From positions 1 to 64,000 of the forward strand of contig NZ_BJMV01000003.1 in assembly GCF_006539345.1 (NCBI RefSeq): a stretch of 64,000 nucleotides of DNA. The letters run 5' to 3'. The DNA comes from Acetobacter peroxydans. Its GTDB lineage: Bacteria; Pseudomonadota; Alphaproteobacteria; Acetobacterales; Acetobacteraceae. Positions 44,826 through 54,566 of this stretch are shown here, one piece after another. A program made the position numbers and the translations under genes. Under the pieces are notes generated by a model. The model worked only from the letters and a program-made list of their open reading frames with translations. It was not told the origin of the DNA and searched no databases. Position 1 is the first letter of the stretch. Each line of letters opens with the position of its first letter.

Positions 44826-45826
44826 GCGCCGTCGCCTCCATTGTTCCGCCTTCCCTCAACTCCGCGCCGCTGCGCCATTTTCTTGACCTGAAGGATCTGG
44901 ACACGGCGACCCTGCGCCAGATTATCGACACGGCCGCAGGCATGAAGCACATGCAGCAGGGGCGACGCTTTCCGCTGCACCCGCGCCTGCCACTGGCCGG
45001 ACGGCAACTGGGGCTGATCATGTCCAAGCCTTCGACCCGCACGCGGGTTTCGTTCGAGGTGGGGATGCGCCAGCTCGGGGGGGATGTTGTGGTGCTGTCC
45101 CCGCAGGAAATGCAGATCGGGCGGGGCGAGAGCATTGCCGATACCGCCCGCGTGCTGTCCCGCTTTGTGGATGCCATCGTGCTGCGTACCGGTCAGACGT
45201 CAAGCCTGCATGATCTGGCAAGCTGGAGCGGTGTACCGGTTATCAATGGCCTGACACCCAACTCCCACCCGGTGCAGATCATGGCCGATATCATGACCTT
45301 CGAGGAACATCGCGGGCCGGTTAAAGGGCGCACCTTCGCCTGGACGGGGGATGGCAACAACGTGCTGGTATCCCTGATCGAAGGAGCCGTGCGGTTCGGC
45401 TTTACGCTGCGGGCCGCAACCCCTGCGGACATGAAACCGCCTCAGGACGTGCTGGACTGGGCTGCGCGCGAAGGCGGCAAGGTCGAATGGACTGCTGACC
45501 CGCGCGCCGCTGTCAGCGGAGCCGACTGCGTGGTGACAGACACATGGACCAGTATGTCCGACTCCGAGGCTGAGGCCAGCGCGCGCGCCGAGCGGCTTGA
45601 GCCCTATCGTGTCACGACCGAACTGATGGCGCTTGCCGCCCCACAGGCCCTGTTCATGCACTGCCTGCCTGCCCATATAGGGGAGGAAGTCACGCAGGAC
45701 GTGTTCGAAAGCCGCCACTCCGTTGTGTTCGATGAGGCCGAGAACCGTCTGCACGCCCAGAAAGGCATCCTGGCCTGGGCGCTGGGTGGCCCGAACTGGA
45801 CTTCTTTCGGCAAGGAACAAGCCTGA
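44822..45826 (+). CDS. argF: ornithine carbamoyltransferase
   Basis: Converts ornithine and carbamoyl phosphate to citrulline. The carbamoyl-phosphate motif KPSTRTRVSFE, the HPVQIMADIMT block and the ornithine site MHCLPAHIGEEV are present; 334 residues. GTG start inside the argD stop (GTGA) shows translational coupling. The next gene starts in the overlapping TGATG. Confidence 0.96.
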   Translation: MSAVASIVPPSLNSAPLRHFLDLKDLDTATLRQIIDTAAGMKHMQQGRRFPLHPRLPLAGRQLGLIMSKPSTRTRVSFEVGMRQLGGDVVVLSPQEMQIGRGESIADTARVLSRFVDAIVLRTGQTSSLHDLASWSGVPVINGLTPNSHPVQIMADIMTFEEHRGPVKGRTFAWTGDGNNVLVSLIEGAVRFGFTLRAATPADMKPPQDVLDWAAREGGKVEWTADPRAAVSGADCVVTDTWTSMSDSEAEASARAERLEPYRVTTELMALAAPQALFMHCLPAHIGEEVTQDVFESRHSVVFDEAENRLHAQKGILAWALGGPNWTSFGKEQA

Positions 45827-46143
45827 TGAACGGTGTAGACAGACCGGCCTCTCCCACAACAACCGAAGACACGCCCAGCACGCCCGGCTGGGTGGAAAGC
45901 AGTCTGGACGCCATTCTGACTGAACTGCCGGTTGCCGCCGAAAAGCTGGCTGCCCTGCGCGCAGGCTATCTCGACTGCCTTGCTGGCTGTGGCCGGGCTG
46001 GCGATCTGGACGCCGAGCACGATGCCTGCCGTAGCGCCTTTCTGGGCGGGCTCGCCTCGGTTCTGGACCTTTCCGCGCCAGACCGGCGCGCGCTGGAGCA
46101 GAAGCTCGAAAAACTGGAACTGGATATCTCCTCGAACATCTGA
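45826..46143 (+). CDS. small protein of unknown function between argF and hslO
   Basis: 105 residues, start overlapping the argF stop as TGATG, so expression is coupled to argF. An N-terminal Thr/Ser/Pro-rich segment of about 20 residues precedes a predicted helical body (SLDAILTELPVAAEKLAALRAGYLDC, RAGDLDAEHDACRSAFLGGL, RRALEQKLEKLELDI) with three cysteines, acidic overall. There is no signal peptide or membrane segment, so it is presumably cytoplasmic. I do not recognise the family. Its position suggests a link to arginine synthesis or to Hsp33, or simply co-transcription. Confidence 0.75.
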   Translation: MNGVDRPASPTTTEDTPSTPGWVESSLDAILTELPVAAEKLAALRAGYLDCLAGCGRAGDLDAEHDACRSAFLGGLASVLDLSAPDRRALEQKLEKLELDISSNI

Positions 46144-46216
46144 TCACGGCGGCGGGGCCTTTCTGGCCCATTCGTTGCGCGTTTTCTCCGTTTTATGCAG
46201 GGCCTGACGTTACTCC

Positions 46217-47209
46217 ATGGAAAAACCGGCTTTTCTTGATCGCGACCGCCCCGATGTGCCTGACCTTGTGGTGCCCGGCGGTGTCACGCCGTTTTACCTG
46301 GCAGGGCAGCCGGTACGCGGCCGCCTGATCAGGTTGGGCGTGCTGGCGGATGCCCTGCTCACCCGGCATGATAATCCGGCTCCTGTCACGCAGCTTGCGG
46401 GCAAGGCGCTGGCGCTGGTGGCGGCACTGGCATCGGCCCTGAAATTTCAGGGCTCGTTTTCGCTCCAGATCAAAGGCGATGGTCCGGTTTCCATGCTGGT
46501 GGCGGACTGTACCAACACGGGTGCCCTGCGGTTTTATGTCCGCACCGATCAGGATGCGCTGGAAAACCTGCTTTCCACCACACCCAACCCCACAGACCGT
46601 GCCCTGCTGGGCGATGGCTATCTGGCTCTGACGGTCGATCAGGGGCCGGATATGGAACGGCATCAGGGCATTGTGGACATCGCGGGTGATGACCTTGCCG
46701 CCATGGCCACTCATTATTTCAACACCAGCGAACAACATGCCTGTCAGGTCATGCTGGCCTGCGCGCTGACCGATGCGGGCTGGCGCGCGGGCGGGCTGGT
46801 GCTTGAGCGGATCGCGGGGGAAGGCGGCACTGAAACCGAGGCGGACAACAGCCCGACGCCAGACGCAGCGACCGACGAAAACGCCTTGCTGAACCCTGAT
46901 GACGCAAGCTGGGAAACCGCAACCATTCTGGCAGCGACCCTGCGCGATCAGGAAGTGCTAGACGACGAGCTGTCCTCGCCTCGCCTGCTCAACCGCCTGT
47001 TCCATGAACAGAATCTGCATGTCAGCCAGCCGCGTGCACTTGCCTTCGGCTGCCGCTGCTCACGCGCGCGGCTGATCGACGTTCTGGAGCGTTTCCCGGA
47101 GGACGATCTCGATCACATGTGCCAGGATAACGGCACGATCGTCATGACCTGCGAGTTCTGCAACAAGGATTTCCACTTCCAGCGTCAGAGCATTACGGTC
47201 GGGCGCTGA
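46217..47209 (+). CDS. hslO: Hsp33 redox-regulated chaperone
   Basis: 330-residue holdase chaperone activated by oxidation. The N-terminal substrate-binding domain begins FYLAGQPVRGRLIRLG; the C-terminal redox switch has the four zinc cysteines in CRCSRARL and CEFCNKDF. An acidic insertion around residues 200-230 (TETEADNSPTPDAATDEN) lengthens the linker compared with E. coli Hsp33 (292 aa). It follows the 105-aa gene by 73 bases; co-transcription with argDF or its own promoter are both possible. Confidence 0.93.
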   Translation: MEKPAFLDRDRPDVPDLVVPGGVTPFYLAGQPVRGRLIRLGVLADALLTRHDNPAPVTQLAGKALALVAALASALKFQGSFSLQIKGDGPVSMLVADCTNTGALRFYVRTDQDALENLLSTTPNPTDRALLGDGYLALTVDQGPDMERHQGIVDIAGDDLAAMATHYFNTSEQHACQVMLACALTDAGWRAGGLVLERIAGEGGTETEADNSPTPDAATDENALLNPDDASWETATILAATLRDQEVLDDELSSPRLLNRLFHEQNLHVSQPRALAFGCRCSRARLIDVLERFPEDDLDHMCQDNGTIVMTCEFCNKDFHFQRQSITVGR

Positions 47210-47332
47210 CGCGCCCCGTTGACCGCGCTTTCCCCCTGTCGCACACTCTGCCGAACAAGAGAGCGATGCCGGACGAGGTCTGGCGTCGGTGGTTCATCTG
47301 TCCGTAATCTGGGCTGTTGCAGAGTGTTTGTC

Positions 47333-48223
47333 ATGATGCCGTTTCCCCGTCTGTTCCGTTCATCTGTGGCAACAGCCATTCTGCTTCCCGCCCTGCTGGC
47401 TGGCTGTGCCCAGCACAGCGAGCCGACACAGTTCGCGCCCCTGCGTTACGACTACTTGGGCCAGATGAACCTCAATGTTTCGTCGCTCAGTATTGTGGAC
47501 CGGACAGCCACCCACCCGGTGGACGGTGATATCGGACCTGAATCCCCCACCCCGCCGCTACAGGCTGTCCGCCAGATGGCGCAGGACAGGCTGGCCGCAC
47601 GCGGCACGGTTGATTCCGCCAATACGGCCCGCTTCGTGATCGACCGCGCCTCCATCCTGCACCTGCCCGGCGGCACACTGAAAGGCAATGTCGGGGTTCA
47701 TCTCGATATTCTGGCCCCTAATGGCCGCCGCGTGGCTTCCGCATCGGCGCAGGCATCGCAGTCGCTGCACCCTGATCCGTCAGGCGAGGTGGCAAGCCCG
47801 GCCAATCTCTACGCTGTAACCCGCGACATGATGCAAACACTCAATGTCGAGTTCGAATATCAGGTTCATCATTCGCTCAGTAAGTGGCTGGTCGATGCAG
47901 GCGGCACCCCCGTAGGCAGCGCCATCCAGAGCCAGTCGCTCAACGCACAGGATGGCACCGCAGCCCCCCTGCCCGCCCCCGACGCTACAAAGACCGACGC
48001 ACAGGCCCTGCCTGCGGCTCCGGCCCCGAGCAACGCCGTGGCAGCAGACGCACAGCCGCAGCCCGCCCCAGCGGCAACCAGCGCGCAGGATGCGGAGCCC
48101 AACCCCATTTTCCCAAGCGGGGACGAAACCACACCGGCTGCCAAAACCGAAAAACCGCGCACACTCTCGCCCAAGGCGGGCTTTCTGACACTGCCCGGCA
48201 AAAGCGCAACAAGCGACCAGTAA
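47333..48223 (+). CDS. predicted lipoprotein, function unknown
   Basis: 296 residues with a lipoprotein signal peptide (MMPFPRLFRSSVATAILLPALLAGC; lipobox LAGC). The mature domain of about 170 residues (LNVSSLSIVDRTATHPVD, GNVGVHLDILAPNGRRVASASAQ) resembles a periplasmic ABC-transporter-auxiliary-type fold, but this is a weak impression. The C-terminal 100 residues are Ala/Pro/Gln-rich and probably disordered. ATG 47333 and 47336 are adjacent; the longer frame upstream lacks a signal peptide. Confidence 0.72.
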   Translation: MMPFPRLFRSSVATAILLPALLAGCAQHSEPTQFAPLRYDYLGQMNLNVSSLSIVDRTATHPVDGDIGPESPTPPLQAVRQMAQDRLAARGTVDSANTARFVIDRASILHLPGGTLKGNVGVHLDILAPNGRRVASASAQASQSLHPDPSGEVASPANLYAVTRDMMQTLNVEFEYQVHHSLSKWLVDAGGTPVGSAIQSQSLNAQDGTAAPLPAPDATKTDAQALPAAPAPSNAVAADAQPQPAPAATSAQDAEPNPIFPSGDETTPAAKTEKPRTLSPKAGFLTLPGKSATSDQ

Positions 48224-48409
48224 CCCCAACCGGGCGCCGCACCCGGACACTGGTAACACTGGCAGGCAAACACGCGCAGAGACCAACCGGGCCTCTGCGC
48301 ACGCTACTGCTGAGAGAACCAGCACCAGAACCACAGACCACGCGGCCCTGCGCGGGCGCGTGTCGCGGCACCATTGCGCAGGCTCAGGCTGCACGCCATA
48401 ACAGCGCTC

Positions 48410-50974
48410 ATGCCTACTTCTCTCCCCGCTTCTGACCCGTTTTCCATCGCGGAGGGTCTGCCCGTACGCGAAATCCTGCCTGCCCTGTGCGTGCATCTGG
48501 CGGCAGAGCCTGCGGAGGGGCAGTTTGCCAGCGCGGTGGTGGTGGCCCCGCCCGGCGCGGGGAAAACAACCTCCATCCCGCCGGTTCTGGCCGCAGCCCC
48601 CTGGCGGGGAGAGAATGAACGCATCATCATGCTTGAACCCCGGCGGCTGGCCGCCCGTGCGGCCGCACAGCGTATTGCCGCGCTCAGGGGCGAACAGGTC
48701 GGGGCGTTTGCAGGTTATCGCACGCGGGTGGACAGCGCCGTATCGGAACACACCCGCATAGAAGTGCTGACCGAAGGTCTGTTCCTCCGCCGTCTGCTGT
48801 CAGACCCCATGCTTGAAGGCGTGGCCTGCGTCATTCTGGACGAAATCCACGAACGCTCGCTGGACGCCGATCTGGCGCTGGCGTTCTGCCTCGACCTCCA
48901 GCGTAGCCTGCGGCCTGACCTGCGGCTGGTGGCCATGTCCGCCACGGCGGAAACCGAGCGTCTGAGCACGCTGATGAATGCGCCCGTGTTCACCAGTTCG
49001 GGCCGTATGCACGCGCTGACCGTGCACCATGCCACAAAGGATATCGCAACCCTGCGCGATATCCCCGCCGCCACAGCTGCTGGCGTGCGCCGGGCCTTGG
49101 CCGAAACCGAAGGCGACATTCTGGTTTTTCTGCCCGGCACGGGAGAAATCAGACGCACCGCGCAACTATTGGCCGATTGCGCGGTCACCGTCCTGCCCCT
49201 GCATGGAGAACTGCACCCCGCCGAACAGGCGCGCGTACTCCAGCCCGGCAACGCGGGCGAACGGCGAGTCATTCTGGCGACTTCGATTGCCGAAACCTCG
49301 CTGACTGTGCCGGGCGTGCGGGTTGTTGTGGATTGCGGCTACCGCCGAGCCCCCCGGTTTGATCCCGGAGCGGGCCTGTCGCGTCTGGAAACACTGCGGA
49401 TTTCAAAAGCCGCCGCCCGCCAGCGCACAGGGCGCGCAGGGCGAGAGGCCCCCGGCACCGCTTACTGCCTGTGGACGCCCCATACCGAGCGCGCCATGCC
49501 CCAGCATGACCGACCGGAAATTCTTGAAGCCGACCTGTCGGACTTCGTTCTGGCCACCAGCCTGTGGGCGGAAACGCTCGGCCAGTCCGATACCCCCCTA
49601 CCCTTGCCCGACCCTCCGCCGGGAGCCGCGCTGGCAGCGGCGCGCGAACTGCTGGGCCTGCTGGGCGCGCTGGATGAAAACCAGAGCCTGACACCGCTAG
49701 GCCGCGCCATGGCGGCGCTTGGCACGCACCCCCGGCTGGCGGCCATGCTGCTGGCCGCCTCCACCCCGGAAGAAGCCGCTCTGGCCGCCGATCTGGCCGC
49801 CCTGCTGGAAGAGCGCGACCCACTGCGCCCGCGCATGGCAGCCCATGGCGGCCCGCCCGCCATTCCCCCGGCTGACATCAGCCTGCGCCTTGACCTGATT
49901 GCCGGCGGAGATGACCCGCAGGCCGACCGTGCGGCGCTGGCCCGCATCCGGCAGGCATCGGGGCGTTTCCGCGCCCGGCTGGGCCTGCCCCACGGCCTGC
50001 GCGCGCACGGTGACGCCGCCGCCCTGCTGGCCGCCGGTTTTGTAGACCGGATCGCCCTGAGCCGTGGCGAAATCGGCAGTTTCCGCATGGCTAACGGCGG
50101 CAATGCGCGCCTGCGGCGCGATGATACGCTGGCCACCGCCCGGCTGCTGGCCGTTGCAGGCCTGCACCTGCGCACCACAGCCGAGATCAGGCTGGCCGCC
50201 CCTCTCGACCCCGATGCCCTGCCCCCGGCCGTGCTTGCCCGCACGCGCGAGCAGGTGGAAACTGCGTTGGACCCGGCCAGCGGCGCCATCATGGCCCGCA
50301 GGCGAATGCGCATCGGCAATCTTGTGCTGCGCGACCGCACGGAGAAAGTCCGCCCGGAAGAGGCGGCAACCCTGCTGCTCGAACACGCCCGCGCCAACCT
50401 GATGACGGCACTGGACTGGACTGGAGCAGGCGGACAATTACAGGCGCGTGTTGAACTGGCGCGTGCCCTTGCTACCCCCCTGCCTTCAGACATGACGGAC
50501 TGGCCGGATTTTTCCTTTCCCGCACTGGCTGAAAGCGCCGCAACATGGCTGGCCCCGGCGCTGGCAGGGTGCACCACCATGGCCGGGCTGAAAGCGCTGG
50601 ATACCGCCGCCCTGCTACGCAACTGGCTTGGCTACGCCCATACTGCGTGGCTGGACAGGGAGTTGCCGACCGCCCTGCCTTTCCCCGGTGGCCGGGCTGA
50701 GGTGGATTATACGCAACCCATTCCCGTGGCTTCGGCGCGTGCGCAGGTATTTTTCGGCACCAGCACAACGCCGCTTCTGGCCAACGGGCGTATTCCCCTG
50801 CGGTTGGCGCTACTTTCCCCCGCCGGACGGCCACAGGCTATCACGGCGGATCTGGCCGGGTTCTGGCAGGGCGGCTGGACCGATATGCGGCGCGACATGC
50901 GCGGCCGCTACCCACGGCACGAATGGCCTGAAAACCCTGCCCTTGCTCCAGCCACCAAGACGCGTCGCCCATAA
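48410..50974 (+). CDS. hrpB: ATP-dependent helicase HrpB
   Basis: DEAH-box-type helicase of the HrpB family (854 residues from ATG 48410). Walker A APPGAGKTTSIP, the DEIH Walker B in VILDEIHERSLDADL, motif III MSATAE, and the C-terminal helicase motifs (LATSIAETSLTVPGV, QRTGRAGREAPG) are clear, with the HrpB C-terminal domain following. Cellular role is poorly defined in bacteria; related HrpA acts on stalled ribosomes. An in-frame TTG lies 12 codons upstream (48374). Confidence 0.94.
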   Translation: MPTSLPASDPFSIAEGLPVREILPALCVHLAAEPAEGQFASAVVVAPPGAGKTTSIPPVLAAAPWRGENERIIMLEPRRLAARAAAQRIAALRGEQVGAFAGYRTRVDSAVSEHTRIEVLTEGLFLRRLLSDPMLEGVACVILDEIHERSLDADLALAFCLDLQRSLRPDLRLVAMSATAETERLSTLMNAPVFTSSGRMHALTVHHATKDIATLRDIPAATAAGVRRALAETEGDILVFLPGTGEIRRTAQLLADCAVTVLPLHGELHPAEQARVLQPGNAGERRVILATSIAETSLTVPGVRVVVDCGYRRAPRFDPGAGLSRLETLRISKAAARQRTGRAGREAPGTAYCLWTPHTERAMPQHDRPEILEADLSDFVLATSLWAETLGQSDTPLPLPDPPPGAALAAARELLGLLGALDENQSLTPLGRAMAALGTHPRLAAMLLAASTPEEAALAADLAALLEERDPLRPRMAAHGGPPAIPPADISLRLDLIAGGDDPQADRAALARIRQASGRFRARLGLPHGLRAHGDAAALLAAGFVDRIALSRGEIGSFRMANGGNARLRRDDTLATARLLAVAGLHLRTTAEIRLAAPLDPDALPPAVLARTREQVETALDPASGAIMARRRMRIGNLVLRDRTEKVRPEEAATLLLEHARANLMTALDWTGAGGQLQARVELARALATPLPSDMTDWPDFSFPALAESAATWLAPALAGCTTMAGLKALDTAALLRNWLGYAHTAWLDRELPTALPFPGGRAEVDYTQPIPVASARAQVFFGTSTTPLLANGRIPLRLALLSPAGRPQAITADLAGFWQGGWTDMRRDMRGRYPRHEWPENPALAPATKTRRP

Positions 50975-51125
50975 AGCGCCTCACAAAGCGAAAAGCCCCT
51001 GCGTCCGCACTGGCACAATGGCCACAACAGAATGAAAACATGGATGGAAATACGATCCCTGTTGCAAGCGCCGTGCAAACGGGTTCAAAAATCAGAACCA
51101 TGTCCAGCTTTATGACGCCTCGCGC

Positions 51126-52373
51126 ATGACACAGGCCCCTCGCCTGCCCGCCCTGTTTCCCCTGCCTCCTGCGCGCAGGGCCACACGCCCGGCACGGCGC
51201 GGCGCTGTGACACAGGCCATGGCCCGCAGGCTGGCACGAAGTATGGCCTGCGGCCTGACATGGGGCCTGCTGGCTCAAAGTGGCACAGCCCGCGCGGCTG
51301 AAACCCTCGCTGTCGGCCAGACTGCAGCACCTAACTCCGGCGTGGAAGGCGAGCCGCCCCCGGCACAGCCCACCCCTGTACCGCTGGTCGAATCCCGTCC
51401 GCTCAGCTTCGCACCGCTGGTACGCCGCATCGCTCCTACGGTGGTCAACATCGCGGTCACGCGCGATTCGGAAAAACCACACAAGCTGCCTTCTTCCGTG
51501 CGCGGCACACCGCTTGAGCATCGCTACCGCGAACGTATGCGCCAACACTGGAACGACCTGCTGGAAGCGGGGTCCGGCTTTATCATCGACCCTGATGGCA
51601 GCATCGTTACCAACGGTCATGTGGTAGCCGATGCAGACCGCATTACCGTCTCGCTCATGGACGGGCAGGAATTTATAGCGACACCTGTTGGCATCGACCC
51701 GCTGACCGATATTGCCGTCATTAAAATCGATGGTCCCAAACCCATGCCTTACGTCCAGTGGGGCGACAGCCGACTTGTGCAGGTGGGCGACTGGATTCTT
51801 GCGGCGGGCAACCCGTTCGGACTTGGCTCATCCGTTACGGCGGGCATTGTCTCGGCGCGGGGGCGGGATATCGGGGCCAGCCCGTTCGATGACTTCCTCC
51901 AGCTTGACGCCCCTATAAACCCCGGCAATTCAGGGGGGCCGACCTTCAACATGGCCGGACAGGTGGTAGCGCTGAACACGGCTATCGTTTCCCCCACCGG
52001 CGGGTCCGTCGGGCTGGGCTTTTCCATCCCTTCGGAAATTGTCCGCCCCATTGTGGAAACGCTGCGCAAGACCGGCCACATGGACCGGGGCTGGCTGGGA
52101 GCCACCCTCAAGGACAGCACCACGCCACTGGGCGCACAGGTCACGGAAGTTGACCGCAACAGCCCCGCTGCTCATGCCGGGCTACGCCGGGGAGATATCG
52201 TCTCCCGCCTGAATGACGAGCGGGTGGAATCCGCCCGTTTCATGATCCGCGCCGTAGCGGCTGCGGCACCGGGTAAGACCGTGGCGCTGACTGTCCTGCG
52301 GCACGGTCAGTCCCTTGAGTTGCAGGCCCTTGTCGGCCACCGCCCCCTGACCGAAGACACCGACTCGCACTGA
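51126..52373 (+). CDS. HtrA/DegP-type periplasmic serine protease
   Basis: 415-residue S1C protease with one PDZ domain. The triad is complete: His in VTNGHVVADA, Asp in DPLTDIAVIKI, Ser in NPGNSGGPTFN. The PDZ domain is the last 100 residues (AQVTEVDRNSPAAHAGLRRGDIV). The N-terminus is long and Arg-rich before a signal-like segment ending TARAAET; translation could also start at GTG 51207 or ATG 51219, giving a more ordinary signal peptide. A single PDZ makes it DegS/DegQ-like rather than a two-PDZ DegP. It likely handles misfolded periplasmic proteins. Confidence 0.9.
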   Translation: MTQAPRLPALFPLPPARRATRPARRGAVTQAMARRLARSMACGLTWGLLAQSGTARAAETLAVGQTAAPNSGVEGEPPPAQPTPVPLVESRPLSFAPLVRRIAPTVVNIAVTRDSEKPHKLPSSVRGTPLEHRYRERMRQHWNDLLEAGSGFIIDPDGSIVTNGHVVADADRITVSLMDGQEFIATPVGIDPLTDIAVIKIDGPKPMPYVQWGDSRLVQVGDWILAAGNPFGLGSSVTAGIVSARGRDIGASPFDDFLQLDAPINPGNSGGPTFNMAGQVVALNTAIVSPTGGSVGLGFSIPSEIVRPIVETLRKTGHMDRGWLGATLKDSTTPLGAQVTEVDRNSPAAHAGLRRGDIVSRLNDERVESARFMIRAVAAAAPGKTVALTVLRHGQSLELQALVGHRPLTEDTDSH

Positions 52374-52445
52374 CACGGCTGCACTTGGGCAGACACCGGG
52401 CACCCTGCCTTTCCCGCCCGCGCACCGGGCTGTTATAGAGACGGC

Positions 52446-52892
52446 ATGACACAGATCGGTTTTTACCACCTGACACGCACCGGCATGACCGAAGCCCTGC
52501 CTCCGCTGCTGACACGCACTCTGGACGCAGGCGAAAAAGCAGTGGTGTGGTGCGCGGCAAAGCCGATGTTGCAGGAGTTGGACAAGGCCCTGTGGCAGGT
52601 TTCCGCGCCACGCTGGCTGCCGCATGGCAGCGAAGGCGCACTGTGCCCCGACCTGCACCCGATCTGGCTGACAACGGGAGAAGACAGCCCGAACCAGGCA
52701 CGTTTTCTGTTCCTGCTGGAAGACCGCACCTGCCCCAATTTCGCGGCATTCAGCCGCGTGTTCGACCTGTTTGACGGGCAGAACCCGCAGGCCGTAGCCG
52801 CCGCGCGTGAGCGCTGGAGCGCTGCCCGTGCGGCGGGTCACACCCCCACATACTGGAAGCAGGAAGCGCAAGGCTGGACCCGCGGCGGCTGA
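52446..52892 (+). CDS. holC: DNA polymerase III chi subunit
   Basis: 148-residue chi subunit, which links the clamp loader to SSB. The start IGFYHLTRTGMTEALPPLL, then the AVVWCAAKPMLQELDKALW block and PIWLTTGEDSPNQARFLFLL fit HolC. It converges with pepA, the usual alphaproteobacterial neighbour, though here in opposite orientation rather than in an operon. Its stop codon lies in the stem of its own terminator. Confidence 0.88.
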   Translation: MTQIGFYHLTRTGMTEALPPLLTRTLDAGEKAVVWCAAKPMLQELDKALWQVSAPRWLPHGSEGALCPDLHPIWLTTGEDSPNQARFLFLLEDRTCPNFAAFSRVFDLFDGQNPQAVAAARERWSAARAAGHTPTYWKQEAQGWTRGG

Positions 52893-52932
52893 CACCGGGC
52901 CCGGATAACCAGCCCTGTGTCAATGTTTTTTT
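52891..52932 (+). terminator. intrinsic terminator of holC
   Basis: GACACCGGGC (52891-52900) pairs with GCCCTGTGTC (52912-52921) with one mismatch, followed by seven T at 52926-52932. It begins at the second base of the holC stop codon. Confidence 0.85.
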
Positions 52933-52965
52933 GCGTCAGGCCTGTGCAGCAGTCAGGCCAGACGC
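52933..52965 (-). other. hairpin at the 3' end of pepA
   Basis: GCGTCAGGCCTG (52933-52944) and CAGGCCAGACGC (52954-52965) pair with one mismatch. It follows the pepA stop on the minus strand but is followed by A rather than T there, so it is not a normal intrinsic terminator for pepA. Confidence 0.5.
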
Positions 52966-52977
52966 AGAAACAGGCCG

Positions 52978-54450
52978 CTAGTTCTGTTCAAACCCCGTGC
53001 GCACGAAACGATCGAGCAGACGCACGCCAAAGCCGCTGGCTCCCTTGGGCTGGCCGTTACGGGCCTTGTCGTCCCATGCGACACCCGCGATATCCAGATG
53101 CGCCCACGGGGTTTCACCCACAAAGCGCTTGAGGAACTGCGCCGCCGTAATGGAGCCGCCCGCACGCCCGCCGCTGATGTTCTGCATATCCGCGATATCG
53201 GATTTCAGCAGCTTGTCGTACGCCTTGCCCAGCGGCATACGCCACAGTTTTTCGCCCGTGAAAGCCCCGGCATCGGCCAGACCCGAGGCCAGCGCCTCGT
53301 TGTTCGAGAACAGCCCGGCGTATTCATGCCCAAGGCTGATGATAATGGCGCCTGTCAGAGTTGCCAGATCAACGATCAGACGCGGCGCGAAGCGATCCCG
53401 CGCGTACCACAGCACATCCGCCAGAACCAGACGCCCCTCGGCATCGGTGTTCAGCACCTCGATGGTCTGCCCCGAGGCGCTGCGCACCACGTCGCCCGGC
53501 CGCTGCGCCGTGCCGGACACCATGTTTTCCACCAGCCCGACAAGACCCACCGCGTTGACCTCGGCCTTACGCAGCGCAAGGGTGGTCATGAGCCCGGTCA
53601 CGGCGGCGGCCCCGGCCATATCCCACTTCATGTCTTCCATGCCAGCGGCGGGCTTGATGGAAATCCCGCCCGAGTCAAACGTCACACCCTTGCCCACGAA
53701 GGCCAGAGGCGCTGCATCGGCCTTGCCGCCGTTCCAGCGCATGATGACCATACGCGGCTCATTGGCGCTGCCCTGCGCCACGCCCAGCAGCGCGCCGAAG
53801 CCGAGCTTTTCCATGGCGGGGCGGTCCAGCACCTCCACTTCCAGCCCGTGGGCACGCAGGGTCTGGGCGCGTTCGGCAAACTCGACAGGGTTCAGCACAT
53901 TGGCTGGTTCCGTCACCAGATCACGCGCCAGCACCACGCCACGCGCCACCGCCAGCAGCGACGGCCAAGCCGCATCGGCCTCGGCGGCATGGGCGCTCAG
54001 CACGGACAGAGCGTGCAGCTTATGGGTCTCCAGCACTTCGGGGGCGCCATGGTACAGACCGAAATGATACGCCCCCAGCACAGCGCCCAGTGCCACATGG
54101 GCCGCCAGAACGCCGGACAGCTCACCCGTAGCCAACGCCGCCTTTTCTGCCCGGCCCAGAAGCGAAGCCGCAAGCCCGCCCGCCTTTTCGGCAGCAAAAG
54201 CATCCAACTCTTCCGCCTTGCCCAGCCCTACCAGCACGATACGCTCAAACGCTGCCGAAGGCGCAAGCACGACACAGCTCGTACCGTCCTTGCCGGTAAA
54301 GTCCTCAGCCTTGGCCGCACGGGACAGCGCGCCGGACAGGGCTGTATCCAGTTCCGTGAAAACCGCCGGGCGGTTTTCACCCTGCGGCACCAGAACGGCG
54401 AGACTGCCACCCACGGGCCGTATTTCGGAGGAGAACGAAATCTGAAGCAT
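52978..54450 (-). CDS. pepA: leucyl aminopeptidase
   Basis: M17 cytosolic aminopeptidase (490 residues), binding two metal ions and releasing N-terminal residues. The signature NTDAEGRLVLADVL is present, with the Lys of VGKGVTFDSGGISIKP and catalytic Arg in the signature block; MEDMKWDMAGAAAV is also visible. In E. coli PepA also binds DNA in plasmid recombination and carAB regulation. Monocistronic by position, divergent from cysQ. Confidence 0.96.
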   Translation of the reverse strand: MLQISFSSEIRPVGGSLAVLVPQGENRPAVFTELDTALSGALSRAAKAEDFTGKDGTSCVVLAPSAAFERIVLVGLGKAEELDAFAAEKAGGLAASLLGRAEKAALATGELSGVLAAHVALGAVLGAYHFGLYHGAPEVLETHKLHALSVLSAHAAEADAAWPSLLAVARGVVLARDLVTEPANVLNPVEFAERAQTLRAHGLEVEVLDRPAMEKLGFGALLGVAQGSANEPRMVIMRWNGGKADAAPLAFVGKGVTFDSGGISIKPAAGMEDMKWDMAGAAAVTGLMTTLALRKAEVNAVGLVGLVENMVSGTAQRPGDVVRSASGQTIEVLNTDAEGRLVLADVLWYARDRFAPRLIVDLATLTGAIIISLGHEYAGLFSNNEALASGLADAGAFTGEKLWRMPLGKAYDKLLKSDIADMQNISGGRAGGSITAAQFLKRFVGETPWAHLDIAGVAWDDKARNGQPKGASGFGVRLLDRFVRTGFEQN

Positions 54451-54566
54451 GAATTCTACCGATCATTCCTGAAAAACGGGTTCCCTTCTGGGTAAGTCCC
54501 CGCTGCGGGCTTGGCAATAGCGCTGCGGGACATGACGCCACGCTCAAGCTGGCGTATGGTGCCCGC

